From an uncultured Lachnospiraceae bacterium (GTDB lineage Bacteria; Bacillota; Clostridia; Lachnospirales; Lachnospiraceae), in the NCBI GenBank assembly GCA_910585765.1, contig CAJUES010000033.1, positions 1 to 39,447 of the forward strand: a DNA stretch of 39,447 nucleotides, written 5' to 3'. This document shows, in pieces, positions 8,483-16,630 of this stretch; position 1 is the first letter of the stretch, and the number at the start of each line of letters is the position of its first letter. Both the position numbers and the translations under genes were made by a program. The notes under the pieces are model-generated. The model was not told the origin of the DNA, did not search any database, and was given only the letters and a program-made list of their open reading frames with translations.

Positions 8483-8917
8483 TCATCCGGTGTATTCTTC
8501 AAGCATTTTCTTTAGATGCTCGTATCTGAGGCGTTTCTCCTCCTTTGCAAAATGGGTCTCCCTGTGCTGCCGGGGATTGTTCTCATACACCAGCGGCTCA
8601 TCCCCAAACTGCTCGCTCGTCAGGTCAAAGCAGCAGTCTCCGACCACATTGTAGCAGTGATAGTTCCCGTCGGGTCTGCGGATCCCGTACACCTCGCCGC
8701 CAAAGATATCCTGCGCCAGAAATGCCGTGATGGAACACTGCCCCAGCGTCCTGTTCTCCGGTGTCCACCGGTCGCGCATTCTCGGCGCGCATGTGTCCGC
8801 GCACCAGATCTTTGACAGGGCATCATACAGGTCGGCCGGCGTTCTGATCCCCCTGTACTGATCCGTCACTGCCTGCACATCCGCCTGTTCCCATCCGTAA
8901 AACTTATATTCTCTCAT
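8483..8917 (-). CDS. YunG-like conserved protein
   Basis: 144 residues, cytoplasmic, no signal peptide. Resemblance to the Bacillus YunG family rests on the central block NRTLGQCSITAFLAQDIFGG, followed by GNYHCYNVVGDCCFDLTSEQF. The C-terminal third is a charged helix. Conserved cysteines and histidines (Cys-Ser-Ile, HCYN, DCCFDLT) suggest a papain-like or transglutaminase-like fold, but no activity is established for the family. Start ATG at 8917 follows GGAGGAG by about 9 nt. Confidence 0.7.
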   Translation of the reverse strand: MREYKFYGWEQADVQAVTDQYRGIRTPADLYDALSKIWCADTCAPRMRDRWTPENRTLGQCSITAFLAQDIFGGEVYGIRRPDGNYHCYNVVGDCCFDLTSEQFGDEPLVYENNPRQHRETHFAKEEKRLRYEHLKKMLEEYTG

Positions 8918-9007
8918 CTTTGTATCTCCTCCGATCGATCTCCTTCACTATCGACAGCCCGCATCCGCACACTCCCGCGGACTGGCGAAAGGATCTTGTA
9001 CCTCACA

Positions 9008-9041
9008 GCAGCATGGCAGGACAAAAGTCCTGCCATGCTGC
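9008..9041 (-). terminator. Hairpin after hsp20
   Basis: A perfect 15-bp stem (9008-9022 with 9027-9041) with an AAAA loop lies about 30 nt past the hsp20 stop. There is no T-run on either side, so termination is inferred from stem strength and position. Confidence 0.6.
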
Positions 9042-9072
9042 CCTGTCATCGTTTCCGCGTGATCAGCCAGAA

Positions 9073-9531
9073 TCACCCTTCGATCTGAATGTACCTGCTC
9101 TCCTCAACCGCAGGCTTTGCCTCCTTCTTCGGAACGGACACTTTCAGGATACCGTCCTCAAATCTTGCCCGGATATCCTCCTGTGTGACCTCCTCGCCGA
9201 CGTAAAAGCTCCTGCTGCAGGTACCGTAGTATCTCTCGCGGCGGATGTATCTGCCGTCCTCGTCCTTCTGATCGCTGTCCTGCCGCGTCTCGGCATTGAT
9301 GGTAAGATATCCGTTCTTTAGCTCAGCCTTCACGTTCTCCTTCTTGCAGCCCGGAAGGTCGATATCGAGCTCGTATCCGTTTTCGTTCTCCTTGACGTCC
9401 GTCCGCATGATACCTGTGGACGTGTTGAAGCGGGAAGCTGTCCGCATCGGACGGGCAAAGTCCTCAAAAAAATCATCAAATAAATTTTCTCCAAAGATAC
9501 TGTTCATCACATTTGCACTTGGTAACAACAT
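9073..9531 (-). CDS. Small heat-shock protein, Hsp20/alpha-crystallin family
   Basis: An ATP-independent chaperone of 152 residues that holds unfolding proteins as oligomers in the cytoplasm. The alpha-crystallin domain spans roughly residues 43-140: ENGYELDIDLPGCKKENVKA, LKNGYLTINAET, the RSFYVGEEV segment, and ARFEDGILKVSVPKKE, the family signature. The C-terminal YIQIEG holds an I-x-I type tail used for oligomer contacts. The ATG at 9531 follows AGGAGG by 8 nt. Regulation is visible: a perfect CIRCE operator overlaps the promoter (9606-9647), so HrcA should repress it until heat shock. Confidence 0.95.
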   Translation of the reverse strand: MLLPSANVMNSIFGENLFDDFFEDFARPMRTASRFNTSTGIMRTDVKENENGYELDIDLPGCKKENVKAELKNGYLTINAETRQDSDQKDEDGRYIRRERYYGTCSRSFYVGEEVTQEDIRARFEDGILKVSVPKKEAKPAVEESRYIQIEG

Positions 9532-9605
9532 AACGCATTCCTCCTATAAAAATTATTTCATGTGCTGCAGCTTTCAAAAGCTGTTGTTTTATTTGTTATA
9601 TATGT

Positions 9606-9634
9606 GTTATAACACAATTATTAGCACTCGTCAA
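9606..9634 (-). promoter_or_regulatory. hsp20 promoter
   Basis: On the minus strand TTGACG (9629-9634), a 17-nt spacer and TATAAC (9606-9611). The -35 box lies inside the CIRCE element. Confidence 0.8.
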
Positions 9635-9647
9635 TAGAGAGTGCTAA
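9621..9647. promoter_or_regulatory. CIRCE operator (HrcA binding site)
   Basis: TTAGCACTC, 9 nt, GAGTGCTAA: an exact match to the 9-9-9 CIRCE consensus. It covers the -35 box of the hsp20 promoter, the standard arrangement for HrcA repression. In many Clostridia CIRCE is limited to dnaK and groE operons, so its use for hsp20 is informative. Confidence 0.95.
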
Positions 9648-9841
9648 TAATTTTTCTAAACAATTTCTAAACTCCGCTTTTATGTGGTCTGCGGATGATT
9701 TAGTCTATCCAGAAATGCCCCGAAATATGCCGTTTTTCACAAGTCCCAACCAAATTGTTTTCACTTTACGGCAGCGCAGTTCCTTTGATAAAACGTAACC
9801 TGTTTTCACCAATTTTGTTCAACAAATAAACACCTTCCATC
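9648..9841. other. Gene-free spacer between hsp20 and blaI promoters
   Basis: No ORF with a ribosome binding site and no strong hairpin seen. The stretch is AT-rich and lies between two regulated divergent promoters. Confidence 0.5.
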
Positions 9842-9870
9842 TTGACTTATGTGTCTAATAGTATTAGACT
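9842..9870 (+). promoter_or_regulatory. Promoter of the blaI-like operon
   Basis: TTGACT (9842-9847), a 17-nt spacer and TAGACT (9865-9870). The first BlaI-type dyad fills the spacer and -10; the second lies just downstream, over the start of transcription. Confidence 0.7.
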
Positions 9871-9871
9871 A
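9851..9871. promoter_or_regulatory. BlaI-type operator 1
   Basis: GTGTCTAA, TAGTA, TTAGACTA: 6-7 bp symmetric arms around a 5-nt centre. Its centre is 24 bp from operator 2. Confidence 0.75.
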
Positions 9872-9874
9872 TAT

Positions 9875-9895
9875 GTGTCTAACAGCATTAGACAC
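9875..9895. promoter_or_regulatory. BlaI-type operator 2
   Basis: GTGTCTAA, CAGCA, TTAGACAC: a perfect 8-bp dyad with the same 5-nt centre as operator 1. The pairing and position next to a BlaI-family gene point to autoregulation. Confidence 0.78.
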
Positions 9896-9953
9896 TCTGG
9901 TCGGCATCGCCTGACTAAAGTACCGGATTTATGAACAGAGAGGAGCATTTGCT

Positions 9954-10385
9954 ATGGATGAAAACAGATTAGGATTGATGGAGGGGCGCTTTGCGGATAT
10001 CATATGGCAGTCCGCCCCCATCAGCACAGGCAGCCTGGTAAAAGTCTGTGAAACGCAGTTTGGCTGGAAGCGCACGACAACCTACACAATGCTCAAACGG
10101 CTCTGCCAGCGCGGCATCTTTGAGAATGACAGCGGCACTGTCATCGTCCTGATCCCCAAAGAAAAGTTTCACCAGAGACAGAGCGAACAGTTTGTGTCGG
10201 ACACTTTCGGCGGCTCCCTTCCTGCCTTTATCGCCACCTTCACAAAGGGAAAAACGCTGAGCGACGAGGAGGCGGACGAGATCCAGCGGCTGATCGACAA
10301 AAGCCGCGCCGGACGTCCGTCAGCGCATGCTGACATTTTTCCGCCGGACGCCCGTGTGCATAAAAGTGAGGAGGAACCCCGATGA
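9954..10385 (+). CDS. BlaI/MecI/CopY-family transcriptional repressor
   Basis: A 143-residue winged-helix repressor. The N-terminal DNA-binding half (GRFADIIWQSAPISTGSLVK ... FGWKRTTTYTMLKRLCQRGI) carries the family recognition helix KRTTTYTMLKRL. The C-terminal half forms the dimer helices and holds the region that partner proteases cleave (residues about 90-115). The ATG at 9954 has GAGAGGAG upstream. The stop overlaps the start of the M56 gene (ATGA), so the two are translationally coupled. Two dyads in the promoter region suggest it represses its own operon until its membrane partner is triggered. Confidence 0.93.
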   Translation: MDENRLGLMEGRFADIIWQSAPISTGSLVKVCETQFGWKRTTTYTMLKRLCQRGIFENDSGTVIVLIPKEKFHQRQSEQFVSDTFGGSLPAFIATFTKGKTLSDEEADEIQRLIDKSRAGRPSAHADIFPPDARVHKSEEEPR

Positions 10386-11698
10386 CACTGGAATCTTTAT
10401 TTGCAACAGTGCTGCAGTTAAGCTTTTACGGAACGATCGGCTGCGGCGTGATCCTGGTCTGCGCGCTCGTCAATTACGCGCGGGCGCCCAGATGGATCTC
10501 CATGACGCTCTGGGGGCTGGTCGCACTGCGGCTGATCGTGCCGTTTCATTTTTCCTCCGCGGTAAGCCTGTTCCGGCTGGACGGCATATCGGATCTCTCG
10601 TCACGGATCGACCGCACCCTTGATGACGGCGGAGCTTACAGGACGGCACTGGAGGGGAGTGCGGAATTCGATCAGGCTGTCGCCGCCGGAAGCCCTGTGT
10701 CCACCACTCCGGGAGGCAGCCGGATGGCGTACTATTACGAGCGGGAAAACGGCAGAATCGCGCCGGCAAAAACAGCTTATGCGTCCTTTCCTGGCATCGG
10801 AGCGCGCGTGTGGATTGCCGGCATGGCTCTGTTGTGGCTCTGGGCAGGTATATCCTATGTCCGGCTAAAGCGCAGGCTGCGGTTTTCCATGCAGCTTTTC
10901 AGGGGCGTGTACGAGACGGATGCCGTCTCCTCGCCATGTGTCGTCGGGATCCTCAGACCCCGGATCTATCTGATCCCCGGTCTGACAGACATGCAGAAAA
11001 CACATATCCTGCTGCATGAGCGAATGCATGTACGATACCTGGACCACATCTGGAAGATCGTGTCCTTTGCAGTCATCAGCGTACACTGGTTCAATCCCTT
11101 TTTGTGGTTTATGTACCGCATGTTTCAGGGCGAGCTGGAGAAAGCCTGCGATGAGCGGGTGCTCGCACGGCTCGGCGAGGATAAAAAGGAGGAGTACAGC
11201 GAATCCCTGCTGGCACTCGCAGTGAGCAGAAACTGGAAAAGACCCACACCGATCTCTTTCGGCGAGGAAAACATCAAGGGCAGGATCAAGCGGATCCTTG
11301 CCTACCAAAAACCTATGGTGACTCTGACGGTTGTCGTTGTCATTCTGTCTGTCGCGGGCTGTAGTATCTTCCTGACGACGGCAGAGCCCTCAGACGGCGC
11401 CGCAGAAAGCGCACAGACTTCCGATCCGGCAGAAGATAAAACACTTCCTACAGACATCGGCACGAACACGCCGGATCCCCTGCCGGAAGCAGCAAACCGT
11501 ACAGAACCTGACAGTGCACGCTCTGACACAGAAACAGCACCCGATAACGAACCCGCACTTGACCGCACAGAAGTTTACGATGAAATAACTGACAACGGTG
11601 TCACGTTTCAGGCAAGATGGGGCGCATTTACCGCATCGGGGAAGACGGCAGCGAAGAGCAGCTTTATCCTATTTTCGCAGGAACAGAGCCGCAGATGA
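10382..11698 (+). CDS. M56-family (BlaR1/MecR1-like) membrane metalloprotease sensor, N-terminal part, frame broken near 11619
   Basis: Membrane protease expected to cleave or inactivate the BlaI-like repressor upstream when its outer domain senses a signal. TM helices occur near residues 5-30, 40-58, 142-160 and 222-245. The M56 zinc motif is HERMH (212-216), with the downstream ELEKACDERV ligand region (251-260). A last membrane helix (313-328) leads to an extracellular linker rich in Asp, Thr and Pro. From about codon 412 this frame reads WGAFTASGKTAAKSS and stops at 11698. The natural continuation (GRIYRIGEDGSEEQ) lies one frame over in the next entry. No penicillin-binding transpeptidase sensor is present, so the inducer is probably not a beta-lactam read in the BlaR1 way. 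Confidence 0.88.
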   Translation: MTLESLFATVLQLSFYGTIGCGVILVCALVNYARAPRWISMTLWGLVALRLIVPFHFSSAVSLFRLDGISDLSSRIDRTLDDGGAYRTALEGSAEFDQAVAAGSPVSTTPGGSRMAYYYERENGRIAPAKTAYASFPGIGARVWIAGMALLWLWAGISYVRLKRRLRFSMQLFRGVYETDAVSSPCVVGILRPRIYLIPGLTDMQKTHILLHERMHVRYLDHIWKIVSFAVISVHWFNPFLWFMYRMFQGELEKACDERVLARLGEDKKEEYSESLLALAVSRNWKRPTPISFGEENIKGRIKRILAYQKPMVTLTVVVVILSVAGCSIFLTTAEPSDGAAESAQTSDPAEDKTLPTDIGTNTPDPLPEAANRTEPDSARSDTETAPDNEPALDRTEVYDEITDNGVTFQARWGAFTASGKTAAKSSFILFSQEQSRR

Positions 11699-12765
11699 CA
11701 GTCTTTGAGGACACATTGTACTTTCGCACCGATCAATCTTACTACGACGGCGCACTGGACTGGTCAGACAACACGATCCGATGGATCGATCTGAACACCG
11801 GAAAGACAGGCGACCTTCCATTTATACGTCAGAACCAGAATATTGCCTTTTTTGCTGTCTATGAGGGACTTGCAGTGATCCGCTACAGCACGCCGGATGT
11901 CACGGATACGATCATGCTCTACACCGATGAGGACCCTGCCTTCAACGGCAAAAACATCGCACAGCTGTCCGGGACAGAGCGGGAACAGCTCGGACAGGAC
12001 ACCACGCAGACCGTGCTGCAAAATCCCTGCACGCTGGTCAATATCTCACACCGGACCAGAGACCGCAACACCGCCTATCTGGATATGGACGGGGACGGAA
12101 TCACCGAGGAGATCATTCTGGAGCCTTCACAGGATCCCGAAAACATGGCATACCGGGATGAGACAGACCCACTATCCTACTTCCGTCTGCAAGTCGGGAA
12201 CGCCAAAATGGAAAACTGGGGCGAAAATCTGTCAAATACGCTCTGGGCTGTCAGCCTTGACGGCCAGTCGATCCTGCTGGTTCTCTACGAGGATGGTCCG
12301 AGCGCAGACCCTTATACACGGTTTTACCGCTATCAAAACGATCAGATCATCGAAGCGGGCGGTTTTGCTGACGATATCCGACTGTGCGGGATCAGCCCGG
12401 AAGGGATCATCACAAGCGCGATCAGACAGGATGTCGTACAGACAGACTGGATCACGGTGCGCTGGCAGTTTGGAGAAAACGGAATGCTGGAAGAAATACC
12501 ACAGGATCTCTATGAATTTCAAAACCCAAATTGGGTAAACCTGTCCGAAGACCTCCCTCTGCACGTCTCGATCGGAAGCACTGAGACCTTTGTGATCCCT
12601 TCCTCACAATCGCTCCGATTCCTGCAGACCTCCGCCGACTGGTGCTGGGTCCTCGCAGAAACTGCCGACGGGCAACAGGGCTGGGTACACGTGGAGCATT
12701 TTGAGGTCATGGATTTGGGGAAAAACGTTATGGAAGTATTTGAAGGCTTAAATATGGCCGAGTAG
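11617..12765 (+). CDS. Extracellular sensor part of the M56 protein, displaced by a -1 frame change
   Basis: An open frame of 382 codons beginning at the frame break. The ATG at 11617 has no ribosome binding site, and the frame is closed by TGA at 11590, so it is best read as the second half of the preceding gene. The front (GRIYRIGEDGSEEQLYPIFA ... LYFRTD ... IRWIDLNTGKTGDLPF) looks like a DUF5050/beta-propeller-type segment. The middle (AYLDMDGDGITEEIILEPSQ) contains a calcium-type DxDxDG repeat. The end (SQSLRFLQTSADWCWVLAET ... GWVHVEHFEV) resembles a bacterial SH3 domain, often a cell-wall ligand binder. One extra G in the run 11619-11622 would restore a single ~795-residue protein. If the break is real, the sensor is lost and the M56 switch may be locked. 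Confidence 0.7.
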   Translation: MGRIYRIGEDGSEEQLYPIFAGTEPQMTVFEDTLYFRTDQSYYDGALDWSDNTIRWIDLNTGKTGDLPFIRQNQNIAFFAVYEGLAVIRYSTPDVTDTIMLYTDEDPAFNGKNIAQLSGTEREQLGQDTTQTVLQNPCTLVNISHRTRDRNTAYLDMDGDGITEEIILEPSQDPENMAYRDETDPLSYFRLQVGNAKMENWGENLSNTLWAVSLDGQSILLVLYEDGPSADPYTRFYRYQNDQIIEAGGFADDIRLCGISPEGIITSAIRQDVVQTDWITVRWQFGENGMLEEIPQDLYEFQNPNWVNLSEDLPLHVSIGSTETFVIPSSQSLRFLQTSADWCWVLAETADGQQGWVHVEHFEVMDLGKNVMEVFEGLNMAE

Positions 12766-12806
12766 ACTGCACGGATCTGTGCATAAAAATGAAAGGGGAA
12801 TTTACT

Positions 12807-13613
12807 ATGAGAACCAAAAATGTACCAATACTATTGTTAGCAATAACAGGCACGCTGCTCATCGGCGGGTGTGAAAAACAGACAGCAGACAGCACGCCAG
12901 GGACAGTGCCGGATCTGACATCCTCATCGGAAGCGCCGATCCAGGTGGATATCTTATCGGAAACATCCGTCGATCCCCTGCCGGAGCAGGCTTCAACTAC
13001 AGATCCGACATCCCAGGATCGCACACAGACAGCACCGCAGACAGACAACGCCACACCAGAGGCAGCAAAAACAGACAGCAACGCTGCAGCAGAAACACCC
13101 AAAACAGACAGCAACGCTGCAGCAGCGCCGAAAACAGACAACACTGCAGCAGAAACACCCAAAACAGACAGCAGCACTGCAGCAGAAACAGTGACTGTAA
13201 CAAAGGCATTTCAACCAAATGAAGGCTGGACCTCAGACTTTTTCTTCCAGATCCCCCAGGACTGGAGCTATACAATAGACGAGGATACCATTGAATGGGG
13301 CTTTCTCATTCAGGTGAGCGGTCAGGAAGACGCCTCTCTCTGCATTTACGGTCGGTATGGAACTGTCAATGTCGAACCGTTTTATACAGACGCTCCCACA
13401 GACTTTGAGACATCGAGCGGTTTAAAAGGACGTTTTTATCAGAACATACACACAGACGAAGACGGCTCTTCTTATATAGAGGGCGATATCGTGTTCGATC
13501 TGCGATCATACGGAGTGCGCTTTTACATGCCGGAGAATGTTTATACTGAATATAAAGACACTCTCCAGGCAGTCTTCCGAAGTATCAGGATCGAAAATAC
13601 CTTTACGGAATAA
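12807..13613 (+). CDS. Lipoprotein with Thr/Asp/Ala repeat linker
   Basis: 268 residues. The ATG at 12807 follows AAAGGGG; an in-frame ATG at 12789 contains that ribosome binding site, so it is less likely. A lipoprotein signal ends in LIGGC. Residues about 25-135 are a low-complexity linker with imperfect 11-12-residue repeats (ETPKTDSNAAA type), encoded by tandem DNA repeats. The C-terminal ~135 residues form a compact domain (WTSDFFFQIPQDWSYTIDED ... SIRIENTF) resembling the PsbP-like or DUF domains on Clostridial lipoproteins. It follows the M56 gene by 41 nt in the same direction, so it may be under BlaI control and take part in the same envelope response. The exact role is unknown. Confidence 0.75.
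   Translation: MRTKNVPILLLAITGTLLIGGCEKQTADSTPGTVPDLTSSSEAPIQVDILSETSVDPLPEQASTTDPTSQDRTQTAPQTDNATPEAAKTDSNAAAETPKTDSNAAAAPKTDNTAAETPKTDSSTAAETVTVTKAFQPNEGWTSDFFFQIPQDWSYTIDEDTIEWGFLIQVSGQEDASLCIYGRYGTVNVEPFYTDAPTDFETSSGLKGRFYQNIHTDEDGSSYIEGDIVFDLRSYGVRFYMPENVYTEYKDTLQAVFRSIRIENTFTE
13062..13190 (+). repeat. Tandem repeats in the lipoprotein linker
   Basis: Units of about 33-36 bp built on CAGACAGCAACGCTGCAGCA-like sequence recur about four times. Slippage here would change linker length in whole repeats without breaking the frame. Confidence 0.7.
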
Positions 13614-13623
13614 TATGAGCGAT

Positions 13624-13669
13624 GCGCAGCAGGAAAGACTGATCCCATTTCAGGCTTTTCCTACTGCGC
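13624..13669. terminator. Bidirectional terminator between convergent genes
   Basis: GCGCAG...CTGCGC outer arms, AGGAAA/TTTCCT middle arms and CTGA/TCAG inner arms form an interrupted stem. It separates the lipoprotein (+) from the MATE gene (-) and overlaps the last codons of the latter. Confidence 0.65.
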
Positions 13670-15028
13670 GATCCCCCTGCAGCGCCTCAGCCAGCTGCCC
13701 CGCAGATAATAGACGATGAACAGGACAGACGTCGTCGTCCATGTCAGCGGATAGCTGAACGCCACCGTGGAGACCTCGGGACGCACGGGCACGACCACCA
13801 GATTCCAGATCACGCGCAGGACACAGACGCCGACACAGGTCATCAGCATGGGCGGAACGGCGTCGCCGCAGCCGCGCGTCGTGCCGCCCAGGATCTCGAT
13901 ACAGATATAGGTGATATAGCTCGGCGAGATCACGCGCATCATGCCGAGCCCGATCGAGACCACATTCGGGTCATCCGTGAACAGATGCAGGAAAACGCGC
14001 CCGCCCGCAAGCACGATAACACTCAACAGAATGCTGGTAAACGCCGCCATGCCCAGACAGATGCGCACACTTTTCCGGATCCGGCCATACTTGCCCGCGC
14101 CGAAGTTCTGCCCCGCAAAGGTAGTGATCGATACGCCGTAGGCGCCCATGATCATCCAGAAAATACCGTCCACTTTGCCGTATGCCGTCCACGCCGCGAT
14201 CGTGTCCGTGCCAAACGCATTGATACTCGACTGGATGATCAGGTTGGAGGCGGAATACATAGTAGACTGGATCCCCGCCGGCAGACCGATGCGGATGATA
14301 TTGTGCAGGAGCACCGGATGAAACCGGATCTCGCAAAGGACGAGCCTGTAGGACTCGTCTGTCCGCATCAGCGTCATCATCACCATGAGCGCGCTGACCA
14401 CCTGCGACAGCGCCGTCGCCACTGCCACGCCGACCACACCCATTTTCAGTATCGTCACGAAGAAAATATCCAGCACGATATTGACCAAACAGGACAATAC
14501 CAAAAAATACAGCGGTCTTTTTGAATCCCCCACAGCTCTCAGGATCCCCGAACCCATATTGTATACCAGGGACGGGATGACGCCGAGAAAATAGACCCGC
14601 ATGTACACGGCGGACATCGACAGGATCTCATCAGGCGTGTTCATCGCGCGGAGCGCCGCACCCGAGAAGAGCATCCCAAGCACCATGATCACAGCCCCGC
14701 CCGCGACGGAGAGCGCCATTGCCGTATGCACCGTCCGCCTCACATCATCCTGTTTCTTCGCACCGTAATACTGTGCCAGGATCACCGTCGCGCCGGAGGA
14801 GAGTCCCGTAAAAAAGCCGATCAGCAGATTGATCAATGTCGACGCAGGACCGCCCACCGCCGCCAGCGCCTCCTTCCCGACAAACTTTCCCACGATCACC
14901 GCGTCCGTCGTATTGTAGAGCTGCTGGAAAAAGGTTCCGAACAAGATCGGGAAAAAGAAAAAGAGAAGCTGCTTCCAGATCACCCCCTCGGTGATCTGGT
15001 TTGAAATCTGGTGCCTTTCTGCTTTCAT
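13661..15028 (-). CDS. MATE-family multidrug/cation exporter
   Basis: A 455-residue, 12-helix transporter of the MATE/NorM-DinF superfamily that exports cationic compounds using an ion gradient. Family marks: LLFFFFPILFGTFFQQLYNT, the AVGGPASTLINLLIGFFTGL segment, ILAQYYGAKKQDD, and a second similar half (IGLPAGIQSTMYSASNLIIQ; TTFAGQNFGAGK). The ATG at 15028 follows AGGGAGGT by a few nt; the longer open frame to 15193 overlaps the upstream gene and has no ribosome binding site. It starts 22 nt after the esterase-like lipoprotein gene, so the two are probably cotranscribed. The substrate cannot be told from sequence. Confidence 0.93.
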   Translation of the reverse strand: MKAERHQISNQITEGVIWKQLLFFFFPILFGTFFQQLYNTTDAVIVGKFVGKEALAAVGGPASTLINLLIGFFTGLSSGATVILAQYYGAKKQDDVRRTVHTAMALSVAGGAVIMVLGMLFSGAALRAMNTPDEILSMSAVYMRVYFLGVIPSLVYNMGSGILRAVGDSKRPLYFLVLSCLVNIVLDIFFVTILKMGVVGVAVATALSQVVSALMVMMTLMRTDESYRLVLCEIRFHPVLLHNIIRIGLPAGIQSTMYSASNLIIQSSINAFGTDTIAAWTAYGKVDGIFWMIMGAYGVSITTFAGQNFGAGKYGRIRKSVRICLGMAAFTSILLSVIVLAGGRVFLHLFTDDPNVVSIGLGMMRVISPSYITYICIEILGGTTRGCGDAVPPMLMTCVGVCVLRVIWNLVVVPVRPEVSTVAFSYPLTWTTTSVLFIVYYLRGSWLRRCRGIAQ

Positions 15029-15050
15029 ATGTACCTCCCTGCAGGACTGT

Positions 15051-16502
15051 CTACTGTTCAAATGTAATGCTGTCAATGATCGCATCGAACATTGGATCGG
15101 CATCATCGCCAAGATCCTCATAAATGTAAAAATCAAACGTAAAGAGAATGTCCTCCTTCTGTATCGCGACATAGGTTGTCCTGAAAACGTCACCGTAATC
15201 GTTTTCCATCATCGCGACAACTTCCATTGCCGGAAATCCGGCGACCGTCTTTTCCTCGATGTCAAACCCTTCCCCTGCGTATGAATCCATCACCATCTGC
15301 AGATCCACCCCCTCCCCGGGCAGGTACGCATCGAAAAACAACAGTGACATATCCCACACGTTGTCAGCCTCATATCTGGAAGTCATTGTGTACGAGACCT
15401 CCCCATTCTCCGAGACATCTTCCATATCCCACAGATACGGATATGAAAAAGTGATCCCCAGATCGTCCATCACACACTGCTGCATCACGGGCAGCGGGAT
15501 CTCAGGCTCCTGCTCCATGGCTTTGTCAAGTTCTTCCTGCGTGACCGCAATATTGCACTCCGCCCCGGTGTCCGAGAGGATCTTCTGCGCGAGCACCCGC
15601 GTCAGCGGCGCAAGCACCGAGAAGTGATCCTGCCCTTCCATGATGTAGCAATGGATATTCTCATTCTTCGAAGTGCGCTCGATATTTTTCAAGTTTGAAG
15701 AATTCCCGCCGCTCCCCTCGATCAGGAAAGTCGGCGTCCTCACACTGTCCAGCCAGTAGATCGGGGAGCGCATCCTGTACTCCTCCTCGTTTTCCGTGTC
15801 GAACGTGAACTGGCTGTTATTGTGATACTCGATCTTGTCCACCGCCCCGAAACCGAACACCGCGCGGAACTTGTCCGTGTACTCTGCGGCGAGCAGCGCG
15901 CGCGTCCCGCCGGTGCTGTGACCGCCCAGATAAATGCGGTCGGGATCCACATAGGGAAGGGACGCCGCGTAATCATATGCCGACACGATATCGTCCACCT
16001 CGCCAAAAAGCGCCTCGTAATTGCCTGGATTTCCGTTTCCGCCGCGGAAGGACGGATACATCATCATCACACCCGCCTGCCAGAATGCCGATCCGGTCTG
16101 GTCGTCATCCCACGCAGGATAGCACCACGGAAAATCGTCGATGCCGTTTCCCCAGCCGCCCACCACCCAGATGATCAGCGGATGCTTTTTGCCGTCGCCG
16201 GGATCGCTCGACACATACGCCGCCAGATCTCCTACTTTGGAGGGATACTGCACCAGGTCGAAAAAGCCCTCCGGCGGATCCGGGATCGGATCGTTGTCGC
16301 TGTTCTTCTCCACAAGCGTCGTCTGGAAAGCGTCATGCGCCTCTGCAAAGCTCTGCTCCCTGGGCGCCTCCTTTTGGGCGCTGTCTTCCCGGGACCTGGC
16401 TGCCGGATCCATCATTGTATTTACCACCGAACAGGACGTGGTAAAGCACATCACCGCAGTCAGCGTGACTACCAGGAAGCTTGTTTTCATTTTGTTGTTC
16501 AT
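15051..16502 (-). CDS. Alpha/beta-hydrolase (S9/esterase-like) lipoprotein
   Basis: An exported hydrolase of 483 residues. The ATG at 16502 follows AAGGAG by 9 nt; an ATG at 16529 lies before that site. The lipoprotein signal ends FTTSC. The hydrolase domain (about 85-310) shows the oxyanion strand (HPLIIWVVGGWGNG), the nucleophile elbow GHSTGG, and an acid/His pair region (FLIEGSGG; MEGQDHFSV). This is the prolyl-oligopeptidase/dienelactone-like layout. A second C-terminal domain (about 345-483; GITFSYPYLWDMEDVSENGE ... FDAIIDSITFEQ) resembles the tail domain of the lipoprotein at 12807-13613. Substrate unknown; it may be an ester in the wall or an exported small molecule. Operon with the MATE gene. 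Confidence 0.85.
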   Translation of the reverse strand: MNNKMKTSFLVVTLTAVMCFTTSCSVVNTMMDPAARSREDSAQKEAPREQSFAEAHDAFQTTLVEKNSDNDPIPDPPEGFFDLVQYPSKVGDLAAYVSSDPGDGKKHPLIIWVVGGWGNGIDDFPWCYPAWDDDQTGSAFWQAGVMMMYPSFRGGNGNPGNYEALFGEVDDIVSAYDYAASLPYVDPDRIYLGGHSTGGTRALLAAEYTDKFRAVFGFGAVDKIEYHNNSQFTFDTENEEEYRMRSPIYWLDSVRTPTFLIEGSGGNSSNLKNIERTSKNENIHCYIMEGQDHFSVLAPLTRVLAQKILSDTGAECNIAVTQEELDKAMEQEPEIPLPVMQQCVMDDLGITFSYPYLWDMEDVSENGEVSYTMTSRYEADNVWDMSLLFFDAYLPGEGVDLQMVMDSYAGEGFDIEEKTVAGFPAMEVVAMMENDYGDVFRTTYVAIQKEDILFTFDFYIYEDLGDDADPMFDAIIDSITFEQ

Positions 16503-16630
16503 TACAGGATTCTCCTTTTTCTTTTTCATGTTTGACAGGTAAAATTATTCAATACAATATATACGCTGATACCACTATTTTACCAGACAGCCGCGTTTTA
16601 TTCGATGTATATCCAAACAAAAGTTTGACT

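Noticed and set aside
15822..16535. Plus-strand frame of 237 codons opposite the esterase gene
   Set aside because: Shadow frame; the minus strand carries the signal peptide and catalytic motifs.
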